Positions 26,493-35,619 are shown, counted from the first letter of the stretch. The stretch: 64,000 bases of DNA from Tsukamurella sp040611135 (GCF_040611135.1 NZ_JBEXNL010000023.1:12294-76293), one strand, 5' to 3'. Program-made: numbers and translations. Notes: generated by a model from the letters alone, not told the origin.

Positions 26493-27311
26493 CTACCGCG
26501 CCAGCCGCCCCAGCAGCATCGACGCCGCGGCGATCGACAGCGCGGCGGCGACCGCGAGCACCCCGATGTCGAGCCAGAGGTTCGTCGGCATCCCGATCAT
26601 CAGCCCGCGCAGCGCATTCACCTCATAGCTCAGCGGGTTCACCACGGCGATGGCGCGCACCCATCCCGGCATCACATCCACGGGGTACAGCGCGTTCGAG
26701 CCGAAGAACAGCGGCATCGTGATCGCCTGCCCTATCCCCATCAGGCGATCCCGCTTGAGCACGATTCCCGCGATGATCACCGATAGGCAGGCGAAGAACG
26801 CCGATCCCAGCACCACGACCACGGCGACGCCGAGCCAGCGGAGCGGGTTCGGGATGATGTGCACGCCCATGAGCACCGCGACCACCGATACGACCACGGC
26901 CTGCGCGACGGCGCGCACGCCCGCGGCGAAGGCCTTGCCGGTGACCAGCGCGGCCCGCGGAGTGGGCGTGACCAGCAGTTTCGTCAGCACGCCCGCGTCA
27001 CGCTCCCAGATGATCTGGATGCCGTAGAAGATCGCGACGAACATCGCCGACTGCGCGATGATGCCCGGCGCGAGGAAGTCGAGATAGGGGAAGCCGCCCG
27101 TGGGAATGGCGCGGATCCGGCTGAAGGTGGTGCCGAAGATCAGCAGCCACAACACCGGCTGGATCGAGCGTGTGACCAGCTCCGACCGGTCGTGCCGCAG
27201 CTTCTGCAGCTCCACGGCGCAGAACGTGCCGACGCGCGAGAGCAGGGTGAGCACGCCCGGCCGACGCGGCTCAGCCCAGACGTCGAGCGGTGCGACGGAT
27301 GTTGGCGACAT
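26493..27311 (-). CDS. ABC-2 type transporter permease
   Basis: 272 aa, six membrane helices, DrrB-like. Motifs: LAPGIIAQSAMF, ERDAGVLTKLLVTPTPR and NPLSYEVNALRGLM, typical of daunorubicin-type exporters. Pairs with the ATPase gene, which it overlaps by 41 bp. Substrate unknown; control by the MarR gene at the head of the operon suggests a toxic small molecule. Confidence 0.87.
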   Translation of the reverse strand: MSPTSVAPLDVWAEPRRPGVLTLLSRVGTFCAVELQKLRHDRSELVTRSIQPVLWLLIFGTTFSRIRAIPTGGFPYLDFLAPGIIAQSAMFVAIFYGIQIIWERDAGVLTKLLVTPTPRAALVTGKAFAAGVRAVAQAVVVSVVAVLMGVHIIPNPLRWLGVAVVVVLGSAFFACLSVIIAGIVLKRDRLMGIGQAITMPLFFGSNALYPVDVMPGWVRAIAVVNPLSYEVNALRGLMIGMPTNLWLDIGVLAVAAALSIAAASMLLGRLAR

Positions 27312-28071
27312 TGCGCAGCCCTCCCTTCGTTTCGTCCTCCAATTGCGCGCCGGTGACGGCGCGGAAGACGTCCTCGAGCGATGCGCCGTCCCCCTGCGCC
27401 GCCCGGAGCGCGGCGGGCGTCCCGGTCGCGGCGAGCGCGCCGTGGTGCATGAGGGCGACGGTGTCGCACAGCGCGTCCGCCTCCTCCATGTAGTGCGTCG
27501 TGAGCAGCACCGTCATCCCGTACTGCTCCTGCATCCGCATCACCCGCTCCCACACCGAGTCGCGCGCGACAGGATCCAGGCCGACGGTCGGCTCGTCGAG
27601 GATGAGCAGCGCGGGCCGGTTGACCAGAGCCTGCGCGAGCTCGAGCCGCCGGACCATGCCGCCGGAGAAGGTCGACGCCAACCTGTCCGCTGCGTCCTCC
27701 AGATCGACCAGGGCCAGCGCCTCCTCCACGCGGCCACGACGCTCGCGACGTGGCACGTCGTAGAGCCGCGCGAACCAGTCGACGTTCTCGCGCGCGGTCA
27801 GCGCGCCCTCGACGGACAGCTGCTGCGGCACGTAGCCGAGCGCGCGGCGCACCGTCATCGCGTGTTTGCGCACGTCGAGCCCGAAGATCTCCACGGTGCC
27901 CTCGTCGGGCGGGGTGAGGGTGGTGAGCATCCGCAGCGTCGTGGTCTTGCCCGCGCCGTTGGGCCCGAGCAGGCCGAAGCACGCGCCGCGCGGGACCTGC
28001 AGGCTGAGCGCATCGACGGCAACGTGGTCGCCGAAGCGCTTGGTGACCTCCCGCAGTTCGACGGCGTTCAC
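27271..28071 (-). CDS. ABC transporter ATP-binding protein (DrrA-like)
   Basis: 266 aa. Walker A GPNGAGKT, Q-loop GYVPQQ, signature FSGGMVRRLELAQAL, Walker B LLILDEPTVGLDP, H-loop TTHYMEEAD. The C-terminal DrrA-type extension LEDVFRAVTG is present. GTG 28071 overlaps the MarR stop (GTGA). Works with the permease encoded downstream as a small-molecule exporter. Confidence 0.9.
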   Translation of the reverse strand: MNAVELREVTKRFGDHVAVDALSLQVPRGACFGLLGPNGAGKTTTLRMLTTLTPPDEGTVEIFGLDVRKHAMTVRRALGYVPQQLSVEGALTARENVDWFARLYDVPRRERRGRVEEALALVDLEDAADRLASTFSGGMVRRLELAQALVNRPALLILDEPTVGLDPVARDSVWERVMRMQEQYGMTVLLTTHYMEEADALCDTVALMHHGALAATGTPAALRAAQGDGASLEDVFRAVTGAQLEDETKGGLRNVANIRRTARRLG

Positions 28072-28508
28072 GCGTCCCCCTCCAGCGCCGCCGCCACCGC
28101 TTCCAGGAGGTCGACGGTGCCGTCGACCTGCGCCCGCAGGGCCGGGTCCATCGCGGCGAGCGCGCCCACGACCGCCGCGTGCCGGCGATCGCGCCAGTCG
28201 CGCAACGCCGCATCGGTCTCGTCCGTGAGGCGCAGGCGTGCGGTCCGCGCATCATCCGGGTCGGGTTCGCGGACGACGTGTCCTTGGTCGACGAGCTGCC
28301 GGACCAGCGTGGAGACGGTGTTGCCGGCGACCGCGAGCCGGCGCGCCGCCTCCCCCACACTGATGCCGGGCTCACGGCGCAGCAGCCGCACGAGTTCCGC
28401 CTGGGCGCCCGTCAGCCCCGCGCGGAGGGGCCCACCGGCCGCGCGGCTCCCCCGTCGCACCGCGCGGACGGCGGCGAGAAGCCGTTCGGCGTCGTCATCA
28501 TCGTTCAT
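28068..28508 (-). CDS. MarR-family transcriptional regulator (ABC exporter operon)
   Basis: 146 aa winged helix: GLTGAQAELVRLLRREPGIS, RLAVAGNTVSTLVRQLVDQG and the wing DPDDARTARLRLT. First gene of a three-gene operon with the exporter. TATAGT lies 7 nt before ATG (leaderless), inside a palindrome at 28517-28541, so autorepression of the operon is likely. Confidence 0.87.
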   Translation of the reverse strand: MNDDDDAERLLAAVRAVRRGSRAAGGPLRAGLTGAQAELVRLLRREPGISVGEAARRLAVAGNTVSTLVRQLVDQGHVVREPDPDDARTARLRLTDETDAALRDWRDRRHAAVVGALAAMDPALRAQVDGTVDLLEAVAAALEGDA

Positions 28509-28516
28509 ACCGACGA

Positions 28517-28541
28517 CTATATTTCTGTTTCAGAGATATAG
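28517..28541. promoter_or_regulatory. MarR operator over a leaderless promoter
   Basis: Arms CTATATTTCTG (28517-28527) and CAGAGATATAG (28531-28541), 11 bp with one mismatch, 3-bp spacer. On the minus strand the element covers TATAGT, the -10 box of the MarR-ABC operon. It also lies over the last codons of the nei gene. Strong candidate for autoregulation. Confidence 0.75.
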
Positions 28542-29342
28542 ATCCTGTGCGTTTCCTGCCGACCGAGGTTGGCACCGGGGGCACCATTGGATCGACCGCT
28601 CGGGATCTCCTGCGCCACCGAGGTTTCCGGCACGGATCACGGTCCCGCACCGCAGGCACGGTCGGCGCGCCCGGTCGTAGACGAAGGTCCTCATCCCGTT
28701 CCGATCGACGCCCGTGGTCACCCGCCGCGACCGCCCGAGGTTCACCCTCAGCAGCCGGGCGGCATCGTCGGCCCAGGTCAGCGGGTCGCCGCACTCCCCC
28801 ACCGGCGTCGCCGGGTGCGCGCCGCGCAGGAAGCAGAGCTCGTTGCGGTAGACGTTGCCCACCCCGGCCAGGTTCCGCTGGTCGAGCAGCGCCAGCCCGA
28901 CGGGGCGGTCCGGCTCGGTCGCGAGGTTCGCCGCCGCGCGGGTGGCATCCCAGTCGGGTCCGAGCGGGTCGGGACCGAGGTGGGCGAGGGCACCGTCGGC
29001 CTCGGAAGCCGTGAGAATCTCGAGCGTCCCGAGGGCGAAGCCGACCACCTGCGCCCCGTCGACGGCGAGGACCGCGCGGGCGGTGTGCGCGGGGCGGCGC
29101 CAGCGCTCGCCGGGGCGGTACACGTGCCACTCGCCCTCCATCTTGAGGTGGCTGTGGATCACGGCGCCGCCGGCGTCGATGAGCAGGTGCTTGCCGCGCG
29201 CGGTCACGGAGGCCACCTCGCGGCCCGTCAGGTCGACGGTGGCGTACCGCGGCACCCGGATGCCGCAGGCGGTGAGCACCTTTCCCTCCAGCACCGGGCG
29301 CAGGCGCGCGGCCAGGTTGTGGACGGTGTCGCCCTCGGGCAC
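28530..29342 (-). CDS. nei: Fpg/Nei-family DNA glycosylase (endonuclease VIII type)
   Basis: 270 aa. GTG start gives the N-terminal PEGDT in which Pro2 is the nucleophile and Glu3 the acid; Nei proteins have PEGDT where Fpg has PELPE. LKMEGEWHVY, a helix-two-turn-helix (LLDQRNLAGVGNVYRNE) and a C-terminal zinc finger CLRC...CPRC follow. It excises oxidised pyrimidines and nicks the abasic site. The 3' end carries the MarR operon promoter. Confidence 0.88.
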   Translation of the reverse strand: MPEGDTVHNLAARLRPVLEGKVLTACGIRVPRYATVDLTGREVASVTARGKHLLIDAGGAVIHSHLKMEGEWHVYRPGERWRRPAHTARAVLAVDGAQVVGFALGTLEILTASEADGALAHLGPDPLGPDWDATRAAANLATEPDRPVGLALLDQRNLAGVGNVYRNELCFLRGAHPATPVGECGDPLTWADDAARLLRVNLGRSRRVTTGVDRNGMRTFVYDRARRPCLRCGTVIRAGNLGGAGDPERSIQWCPRCQPRSAGNAQDLYL

Positions 29343-29345
29343 CGG

Positions 29346-30122
29346 TCAGTCCAGCCCGGAGAGGAACGCCTCGACCGCGCCGCGGTACACGCCGGGGGCG
29401 TCGTCGTGGACGAGGTGGCCGGCACCGTCGACCTTGAGGTAGCGCAGGTCGGGGCCCGTGTACGCGCCCACCATCCGCGCGCCGACGCCCGGCGGGACGA
29501 CGGTGAACTCGGCCTCGAGGAGCAGCGTGGGGGCCTGCACCGCGCGCCACTGTGCCCAGTGGTCGCGCGGCCCCCAATGGTCGGCGATCCGGCGGAAGGT
29601 GTCGAGGTCGCCGTGCAGGGCACCGTCGTCGAAGGCCTCGTAGAAGTAGCGCCCGGCGACCGGCCCGAACAGCGCCTCGCACGCGGCCTGCGAGGCGAAG
29701 CGCTCGGGCCAGCTGGCGAACCACGGCGCCCAGGTGTCGGTGGACTGGCCGGTGAACTCGGGCGACATGTCCTCCACCACGATCGCCCGGACCAGTTCCG
29801 GGTACTCGGCGGCGGCGCACCAGGCGTGCAGGCCGCCCATCGAGTGGCCGATGAGCGTCGCCGGCCCCTGATCGAGGTGGACGAGGATCTCGGCGACGTC
29901 GGCGACGAACCGCTCGGTGGCGATGTCCTCGTCCGGGACCGGGACGGGAAAGCCGAGGCCCCGATGGAATTCGGCATCGAAGGTGAACACCCGACCGTAA
30001 CGGCGCAGCCACGGGATCTGCCGGCGCCACGTGCGGCCGCGGCCCATGAGGCCGTGCAGCAGCACGATCGGTCCCGCCTCCTCGCGGCCGCCCCAATCCC
30101 GCAGTCCCACACACCCGTCCAC
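29346..30122 (-). CDS. alpha/beta hydrolase (Rv3591c-like)
   Basis: 258 aa. Oxyanion region LLHGLMGRGRTW, nucleophile elbow GHSMGG, and catalytic His in GAGHLVHDD. Matches the position and type of Rv3591c, next to mhuD. GTG 30122 is preferred because TAGGTT lies exactly 7 nt upstream (leaderless); TTG 30131 is an alternative. Substrate unknown. Confidence 0.85.
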   Translation of the reverse strand: MDGCVGLRDWGGREEAGPIVLLHGLMGRGRTWRRQIPWLRRYGRVFTFDAEFHRGLGFPVPVPDEDIATERFVADVAEILVHLDQGPATLIGHSMGGLHAWCAAAEYPELVRAIVVEDMSPEFTGQSTDTWAPWFASWPERFASQAACEALFGPVAGRYFYEAFDDGALHGDLDTFRRIADHWGPRDHWAQWRAVQAPTLLLEAEFTVVPPGVGARMVGAYTGPDLRYLKVDGAGHLVHDDAPGVYRGAVEAFLSGLD

Positions 30123-30163
30123 GCGGCCCAACCTACCCCGTGCGGCATCGGTATCGTCGGGTC

Positions 30164-30499
30164 ATGTCGGTAGTGAAGATCAACGCCATCCACATCCCCG
30201 AGGGCGCGGGCCCGGAGCTCGAGAAGCGCTTCGCGCACCGCGCGCACGCGGTCGAGAACTCCCCCGGTTTCCTCGGCTTCCAGCTGCTCCGCCCGGTCAA
30301 GGGCGACGACCGCTACTTCGTGGTCACCCAGTGGGAGTCCGAGGAGGCGTTCGCGGCCTGGCGCGACGGTCCGGCCCGCGAGGCGCACGCCGGCGAGCGC
30401 AGCCCCGGCGGCGGCGAGGGCCGTAAGCCTGTCGCCTCGGGTGCCGACCTACTGGAGTTCGAGGTCGTCCTGGACGTGCAGGGCAAGGCAGCTCAGTAA
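30164..30499 (+). CDS. mhuD: heme-degrading monooxygenase MhuD
   Basis: 111-aa ABM-fold protein (Rv3592 type; the M. tuberculosis protein is 105 aa). The three key residues align by number: Asn7 (VVKINAI), Trp66 (AFAAW) and heme-ligand His75 (REAHAG). In M. tuberculosis MhuD opens heme to mycobilins and frees iron. About seven Gly-rich residues are inserted after His75 (SPGGGEG). TATCGT is 6 nt before ATG: leaderless, divergent from the hydrolase gene. Confidence 0.93.
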   Translation: MSVVKINAIHIPEGAGPELEKRFAHRAHAVENSPGFLGFQLLRPVKGDDRYFVVTQWESEEAFAAWRDGPAREAHAGERSPGGGEGRKPVASGADLLEFEVVLDVQGKAAQ

Positions 30500-30517
30500 C
30501 CCGTCCGCACGAGATCG

Positions 30518-30551
30518 CGTCGCGGCGCCGGCCCCTCTCGGCGCCGCGACG
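30518..30551 (+). terminator. mhuD terminator
   Basis: Perfect 13-bp stem CGTCGCGGCGCCG/CGGCGCCGCGACG with an 8-nt loop, 18 bp after the mhuD stop, followed by a short T run (GTTTCG). Confidence 0.8.
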
Positions 30552-30628
30552 TTTCGTGTGCGAGGACCTGGCCACCGACGAGCCGATCCCCGGTACATCT
30601 CGGCCAATAGGGGTGCACGTGGAGCGTC

Positions 30629-31136
30629 CGTGTATCGCTGCGCGGAGCCGCGCGCGCTGCATACCCCACAACAGTCGTGGTCGGAGACGCTTTTCGGGTC
30701 GCCCCCATGCGTCGGACGCGTGTCCCGGCACCACGGCCAGATGCACGCCACGGAACCTTGATGGCGTCCAGAGAGGGACCGAACGCCGAGCAGGGGGCAA
30801 CCGGTCCCCCAGCAAACGCACTCGGCGTCCACTGGGGGACCGAACGCCGAGCAGGGGGCAATCGGTCCCCCAGCGTAAGCACGGCCTCCGGTGGGGGTTC
30901 GAACGTAGGGCACGCGGATCGGCGTCGCGCGGGGGACGACACCCTGGCGCGACCACTCCCCCGGCGGGACCGACCCCGAGCGAACGCCACGCAGCGAGCA
31001 CTGCCCGGCGCCTAGCCACTCGGCGACGAGGCGGAGGGGCATGCGTGCCGCGTATGGCCGACCACGGAGAAACCAGTCCTGACGTGCAGTTATTCGAGCC
31101 ATGCACGTAACGCATGGCTTCTCACGGCAATACACG
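30629..31136. repeat. composite intergenic element, full copy 2
   Basis: 508 bp between the 3' ends of mhuD and the flavin reductase gene. Ends CGTGTATCG (30629-30637) and CAATACACG (31128-31136) are inverted with one mismatch. CATGCG-type hairpins occur at about 30649, 30706, 31040 and 31097-31119 (perfect 8-bp stem AGCCATGC/GCATGGCT). The layout parallels copy 1 throughout, including TTTTCGGG before the array and the same 27-bp block (30916-30942) after it, but point changes are many, so the copies are old. Confidence 0.8.
30763..30905. repeat. tandem hairpin array inside element copy 2
   Basis: Two full units starting at 30763 and 30824, then a degenerate unit at 30883: period 59-61 bp, one unit fewer than copy 1. 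Stems pair GGGACCG or GGGGGACCG with CGGTCCC(CC). The last unit again lacks a stem and contains GGGGTTCGAAC, as in copy 1. Confidence 0.78.
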
Positions 31137-31187
31137 CCCCATCCATGCGCCCGCACCGGCTGGCGGCGCTGATCGGGCGCCCGAGCG

Positions 31188-31739
31188 TCAGAGCCAGGCG
31201 CCCGCGTCCCACGTGAGGAACGAGTCCAGGCTCGGGGCCGGGTGCTGCTGCGGGTGGTTCGTGGACAGGTAGGCGCCGCGGTAGAACAGCAGCGGCTTCG
31301 CGTCGTCCACATCGCCGAGATGGTGGACCCGGCCGATCGCGATGTGATGGTCACCGCCGTCCAGAACGTTCTCGAGCGTGCAGTCCATCCACGTCAGGGA
31401 TCCGTCGATCGTCGGATTGCCCAGCGGCGAGGGCGTCCACCGCAGGCCTTCGAACTTGTCGTCCACCGAGCGCCCGAAGGCCGCGCTCACCGACTCCTGC
31501 TCCTGCCCCAACACCGACACGGCGAACTTCCCGGACGCCTCGATGTGCTTCCACGTGCGCGAGGTCTTCATCGGGCAGAACAGCACGAGCGGCGGGTCCA
31601 GCGACAGCGCTGCGAAGGACTGGCAGGCGAAGCCGACCGGCCTGTCCTCCACGTCGGACGTGGCGACGATCGTGACGCCGGTGCAGAACTGCCCCATCAC
31701 ATGTCGGAACGTGCGCTGGTCGAATCCCGCCTCGGTCAT
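31188..31739 (-). CDS. flavin reductase family protein, HsaB-like
   Basis: 183 aa FMN-binding split-barrel. FRHVMGQFCTGVTIVAT, PVGFACQSFAALSLDPPLVLF and GGDHHIAIGRV closely follow the HsaB type (reductase of the steroid-ring HsaA monooxygenase). No hsa steroid genes are in the window, so its partner oxygenase is unknown; a general flavin reductase is equally possible. Confidence 0.82.
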   Translation of the reverse strand: MTEAGFDQRTFRHVMGQFCTGVTIVATSDVEDRPVGFACQSFAALSLDPPLVLFCPMKTSRTWKHIEASGKFAVSVLGQEQESVSAAFGRSVDDKFEGLRWTPSPLGNPTIDGSLTWMDCTLENVLDGGDHHIAIGRVHHLGDVDDAKPLLFYRGAYLSTNHPQQHPAPSLDSFLTWDAGAWL

Positions 31740-31928
31740 GCTGCCAACCTACTCCCGGGGTGTGCGACGGTCCGCGCCCGACCGCCGCCCGGCATCCCGT
31801 CGGGCCGCATCCGCCGAGTATGCGCCTCCTGCGCCTGGGCGGCGGGATCGGATCGTCGTGATCGTTACTCTCGAGGGCCGTCGCCGATTCACTGGCGCCG
31901 GGCGCAGTACCCGGCGTAGATTGCGCCG

Positions 31929-32669
31929 GTGACACGCAGGCAGGTCTGGGAACGGCGGACGAATCCACTGATGATCGCGCTGGCGCTGGCCTTCCTCGCC
32001 GTCTACGCGGTGCAGGTGCTCGACGTGGCGCCCACGCCGCTCGTGCACAAGCTGGTGGACGGCGGCGACATCCTGATCTGGGCGTGCTTCGTCCTCGACT
32101 ACGCGGTCCGGCTGGGACTGTCGACCGACCGCTGGCGGTTCGTGCGGACCCATCCGATCGACCTCATCGCGATCCTGCTGCCGCCGTTCCGGCCGCTCCG
32201 GGCGCTGCGCGCCGCCCCGCTGCTCATCGGCGGGCTGCACCGGTCCCGGCTCACGCGCGCCCGCCTGGCGGTCTTCGTGGGCACCACGTCCGTGCTGGTG
32301 ATGTTCCTGTGCAGCCTCGCCTTCCTCGATGCGGAGCGGGGCGCTCCCGGCACCAAGATCAGCGGCTACGGCGACGCGCTGTGGTGGGCGGCGGTCACCG
32401 TCACCACCGTGGGCTACGGCGACATCTATCCGGTCACCGGCGAGGGCCGCGCCGTCGCCCTGCTCCTCATGGTCTTCGGCATCGGCCTGATCAGCTTCGC
32501 GATCGGCACCGCGACGAGCTGGGTCGTCGATCAACTCAAGGCGGTCGACGCGAGCGCCCGCCGCACGGACCGGGAGGTCGACGAGCTCACCGCCGAGGTC
32601 CGCGCGCTGCGCGAGGAGATCGCGAGGCTCGGACTTCAGGGCCCGGCGCACCGTCGGAATCCGGACTGA
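31929..32669 (+). CDS. voltage-gated-like potassium channel
   Basis: 246 aa. Selectivity filter TVGYGD between two pore helices; upstream about four membrane segments including an Arg-containing S4-like helix (RPLRALRAAP), so Kv-type with few gating charges. C-terminal coiled coil (REVDELTAEVRALREEIARL) likely aids tetramer assembly. GTG start with TAGATT 6 nt upstream: leaderless. Confidence 0.88.
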   Translation: MTRRQVWERRTNPLMIALALAFLAVYAVQVLDVAPTPLVHKLVDGGDILIWACFVLDYAVRLGLSTDRWRFVRTHPIDLIAILLPPFRPLRALRAAPLLIGGLHRSRLTRARLAVFVGTTSVLVMFLCSLAFLDAERGAPGTKISGYGDALWWAAVTVTTVGYGDIYPVTGEGRAVALLLMVFGIGLISFAIGTATSWVVDQLKAVDASARRTDREVDELTAEVRALREEIARLGLQGPAHRRNPD

Positions 32670-32694
32670 CGTCCCCGCACCGGCATCCGGAACG

Positions 32695-32730
32695 CGAAGA
32701 GCCGCCACCCCGCAGGGTGACGGCTCTTCG
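32695..32730. terminator. bidirectional terminator between the K+ channel gene and clpC
   Basis: Stem CGAAGAGCCG (32695-32704) with CGGCTCTTCG (32721-32730), one mismatch, inner CACCC/GGGTG and a CGCA tetraloop. It serves two convergent genes. Confidence 0.85.
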
Positions 32731-32747
32731 AGCGGATCGGTCGGGCG

Positions 32748-35330
32748 TCAGGCGCTCTCGCCCGGGGCCGTCGCGGACGAGGCGTCGGCCACCAGGGCCG
32801 GCACTCCGTCGTCGGACTCCTCCAGGTCGATCGCGGGCTTGGGCTTGCCGGCGAAGGTGAACTTCGCGTCCTCGCCCTTGCCCTCGCCGTCCCAGCCCTC
32901 GACGTCGACCTCGACGATCTGGCCCGCGCCGACCTCGCCGAACAGGATCTTCTCGCTCAACGCGTCCTCGATCTCCCGCTGGATGGTGCGACGCAGCGGC
33001 CGGGCACCGAGCACCGGGTCGAAACCGCGCTTGGCCAGCAGGCTCTTGGCGCGATCGGTGACCTCGAGCTCCATGTCCTTGTTCTTCAGCGCAACGCCCA
33101 CGCGGCCGAGCATCAGGTCGACCATCTGGATGATCTGGTCCTGCGTCAGCTGGTGGAAGACGACGATGTCGTCGATGCGGTTGAGGAACTCGGGCCGGAA
33201 GTGCTTCTTGAGCTCGTCGTTGACCTTGAGCTTCATCCGCTCGTAGTTCGACCCGTCGGAGTCGCCCGACGTGAAGCCCAGGCCGACGGCCTTCGAGATG
33301 TCCGAGGTACCGAGGTTCGACGTGAAGATCAGCACGGTGTTCTTGAAGTCGACCGTGCGACCCTGACCGTCGGTCAGGCGCCCGTCCTCGAGGACCTGCA
33401 GCAGCGTGTTGTAGATCTCGCTGTGCGCCTTCTCGATCTCGTCGAAGAGCACCACGGAGAAGGGCTTGCGGCGCACCTTCTCGGTGAGCTGGCCGCCCTC
33501 CTCATAGCCCACGTACCCGGGCGGGGCACCGAACAGGCGCGAGGCGGTGAACCGGTCGTGGAACTCGCCCATGTCGATCTGGATGAGCGCGTCGTCCTCG
33601 CCGAACAGGAAGTTCGCCAGCGCCTTCGACAGCTCAGTCTTACCCACGCCGGACGGGCCGGCGAAGATGAACGAGCCCGACGGGCGCTTCGGATCCTTCA
33701 GGCCGGCGCGGGTACGACGGATCGCCTTCGAGACCGCCTTGACGGCGTCCTCCTGGCCGATGATCCGCTTGTGCAGCTCGTCCTCCATGCGGAGCAGACG
33801 GGTGGTCTCCTCCTCGGTGAGCTTGAAGACGGGGATGCCGGTCCAGTTGCCCAGGACCTCCGCGATCTGCTCCTCGTCGACCTCGGCGACCACGTCGAGA
33901 TCGCCGGCGCGCCACTGCTTCTCGCGCTCGGCTCGCTCGCCGATGAGCTGCTTCTCCTTGTCGCGCAGCGACGCGGCCTTCTCGAAGTCCTGCTCATCGA
34001 TCGCCGATTCCTTCTCACGACGCGCGTCGGCGATCTTGTCGTCGAAGGCGCGCAGGTCCGGCGGCGCGGTCATCCGGCGGATGCGCATGCGCGCGCCCGC
34101 CTCGTCGATGAGGTCGATCGCCTTGTCCGGCAGGAAGCGGTCGTTGATGTACCGGTCCGCCAGGGTGGCGGCGGCCACCAGCGCGCTGTCCGTGATGGAG
34201 ATGCGGTGGTGCGCCTCGTAGCGGTCGCGCAGGCCCTTGAGGATCTCGATGGCGTGCTCGACGCTCGGCTCGCCCACCTGGACGGGCTGGAAGCGGCGCT
34301 CCAACGCGGCGTCCTTCTCGATGTACTTGCGGTACTCGTCGAGGGTGGTCGCGCCGATGGTCTGCAGCTCGCCGCGGGCCAGCTTCGGCTTGAGGATCGA
34401 CGCGGCGTCGATCGCGCCCTCGGCGGCACCCGCGCCGACGAGCGTGTGCAGCTCGTCGATGAACAGGATGATGTCGCCGCGGGTGTCGATCTCCTTGAGC
34501 ACCTTGCGCAGGCGCTCCTCGAAGTCACCGCGGTAGCGCGAGCCGGCCACCAGGGAACCGAGGTCCAGCGTGTAGAGCTGCTTGTCCTTGAGCGTCTCGG
34601 GCACGTTGCCGTTGACGATGGCCTGCGCCAGGCCCTCGACCACGGCTGTCTTGCCGACGCCGGGCTCGCCGATCAGCACCGGGTTGTTCTTGGTGCGCCG
34701 CGAGAGCACCTGCATGATGCGCTCGATCTCCTTGGACCGGCCGATGACCGGGTCCAGCTTGCCCTGCGCCGCGGCAGCGGTCAGGTTCCTGCCGAACTGG
34801 TCCAGGACCAGGGAGGTCGACGGGGTGCCCGCCTCGCCACCCGAGGTCCGGGCACCGGCGCCGGCGGGCTCGCCGCCACCGCCCTCCTTGCCCTGGTAGC
34901 CCGACAGCAGCTGGATGACCTGCTGGCGCACCCGGTTGAGATCGGCGCCCAGCTTCACCAGGACCTGGGCGGCGACGCCCTCGCCCTCGCGGATCAGGCC
35001 GAGCAGGATGTGCTCGGTGCCGATGTAGTTGTGGCCGAGCTGCAGCGCCTCGCGCAGCGACAGCTCGAGCACCTTCTTGGCACGCGGCGTGAAGGGGATG
35101 TGACCCGACGGGGCCTGCTGGCCCTGCCCGATGATCTCCTCGACCTGGCTGCGCACACCCTCCAGGGAGATGCCCAGCGACTCGAGGGCCTTGGCGGCCA
35201 CACCCTCACCCTCGTGGATCAGGCCCAAGAGGATGTGCTCGGTGCCGATGTAGTTGTGATTGAGCATCCTGGCTTCTTCTTGCGCCAGGACGACGACGCG
35301 ACGAGCGCGGTCGGTGAACCTCTCGAACAT
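32748..35330 (-). CDS. clpC: ATP-dependent Clp protease ATPase subunit ClpC
   Basis: 860-aa AAA+ unfoldase (ClpC1 type): two N-terminal Clp repeats (NYIGTEHILLGL twice), D1 with GEPGVGKT, middle UVR-like coiled coil, D2 with GPSGVGKT, and C-terminal Ala/Asp/Glu-rich tail. It feeds ClpP1P2. ATG 35330 (MFERFTDRARR) matches the mycobacterial start and has GAGG at a good distance; ATG 35336 is possible. Homologue of Rv3596c. Confidence 0.95.
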   Translation of the reverse strand: MFERFTDRARRVVVLAQEEARMLNHNYIGTEHILLGLIHEGEGVAAKALESLGISLEGVRSQVEEIIGQGQQAPSGHIPFTPRAKKVLELSLREALQLGHNYIGTEHILLGLIREGEGVAAQVLVKLGADLNRVRQQVIQLLSGYQGKEGGGGEPAGAGARTSGGEAGTPSTSLVLDQFGRNLTAAAAQGKLDPVIGRSKEIERIMQVLSRRTKNNPVLIGEPGVGKTAVVEGLAQAIVNGNVPETLKDKQLYTLDLGSLVAGSRYRGDFEERLRKVLKEIDTRGDIILFIDELHTLVGAGAAEGAIDAASILKPKLARGELQTIGATTLDEYRKYIEKDAALERRFQPVQVGEPSVEHAIEILKGLRDRYEAHHRISITDSALVAAATLADRYINDRFLPDKAIDLIDEAGARMRIRRMTAPPDLRAFDDKIADARREKESAIDEQDFEKAASLRDKEKQLIGERAEREKQWRAGDLDVVAEVDEEQIAEVLGNWTGIPVFKLTEEETTRLLRMEDELHKRIIGQEDAVKAVSKAIRRTRAGLKDPKRPSGSFIFAGPSGVGKTELSKALANFLFGEDDALIQIDMGEFHDRFTASRLFGAPPGYVGYEEGGQLTEKVRRKPFSVVLFDEIEKAHSEIYNTLLQVLEDGRLTDGQGRTVDFKNTVLIFTSNLGTSDISKAVGLGFTSGDSDGSNYERMKLKVNDELKKHFRPEFLNRIDDIVVFHQLTQDQIIQMVDLMLGRVGVALKNKDMELEVTDRAKSLLAKRGFDPVLGARPLRRTIQREIEDALSEKILFGEVGAGQIVEVDVEGWDGEGKGEDAKFTFAGKPKPAIDLEESDDGVPALVADASSATAPGESA

Positions 35331-35576
35331 GGCCATTTTCCTCACATCCCGGTTACTTCGGGGAACGGCCGAGGCCGGACCCGCAGATAGCCGTCTGCAA
35401 TCAACGTCTTCTCACTGTAGTTCGGACCGGTCAGCGGTGGTGTCGGCAGTGCCCCGCCCGCGATGCCCGCGGGACCACCGGGCCGCCTCGCCGGTCCTGA
35501 TACACCAGGTCAAACGCATCGTCGGCCGGTTTTGATTCCCGTTCCGCCGTGAGCGAAACGTATCCCGGAGACGACT

Positions 35577-35605
35577 CACCCCGGTGCGCGCCGCGCACCG
35601 GGGTG
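35577..35605 (-). terminator. lsr2 terminator
   Basis: Perfect 13-bp stem CACCCCGGTGCGC/GCGCACCGGGGTG with a 3-nt loop, 15 bp downstream of the lsr2 stop on its strand. An outer ACGACT/AGTCGT pairing may extend it. Confidence 0.82.
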
Positions 35606-35619
35606 GGAAGAGTCGTGGG

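Noticed and set aside
31173..31182. CGGGCGCCCG palindrome as a terminator for the flavin reductase gene
   Set aside because: No loop and no T run; too short to support a call in this GC content.
30449..31354. Long frames across element copy 2
   Set aside because: Same periodic-repeat artefact; they also run into the flavin reductase gene antisense.
33153..35390. 745-codon plus-strand frame
   Set aside because: Exact antisense shadow of clpC in GC-rich DNA; composition is Arg/Leu/Asp/Val-rich with no domain.
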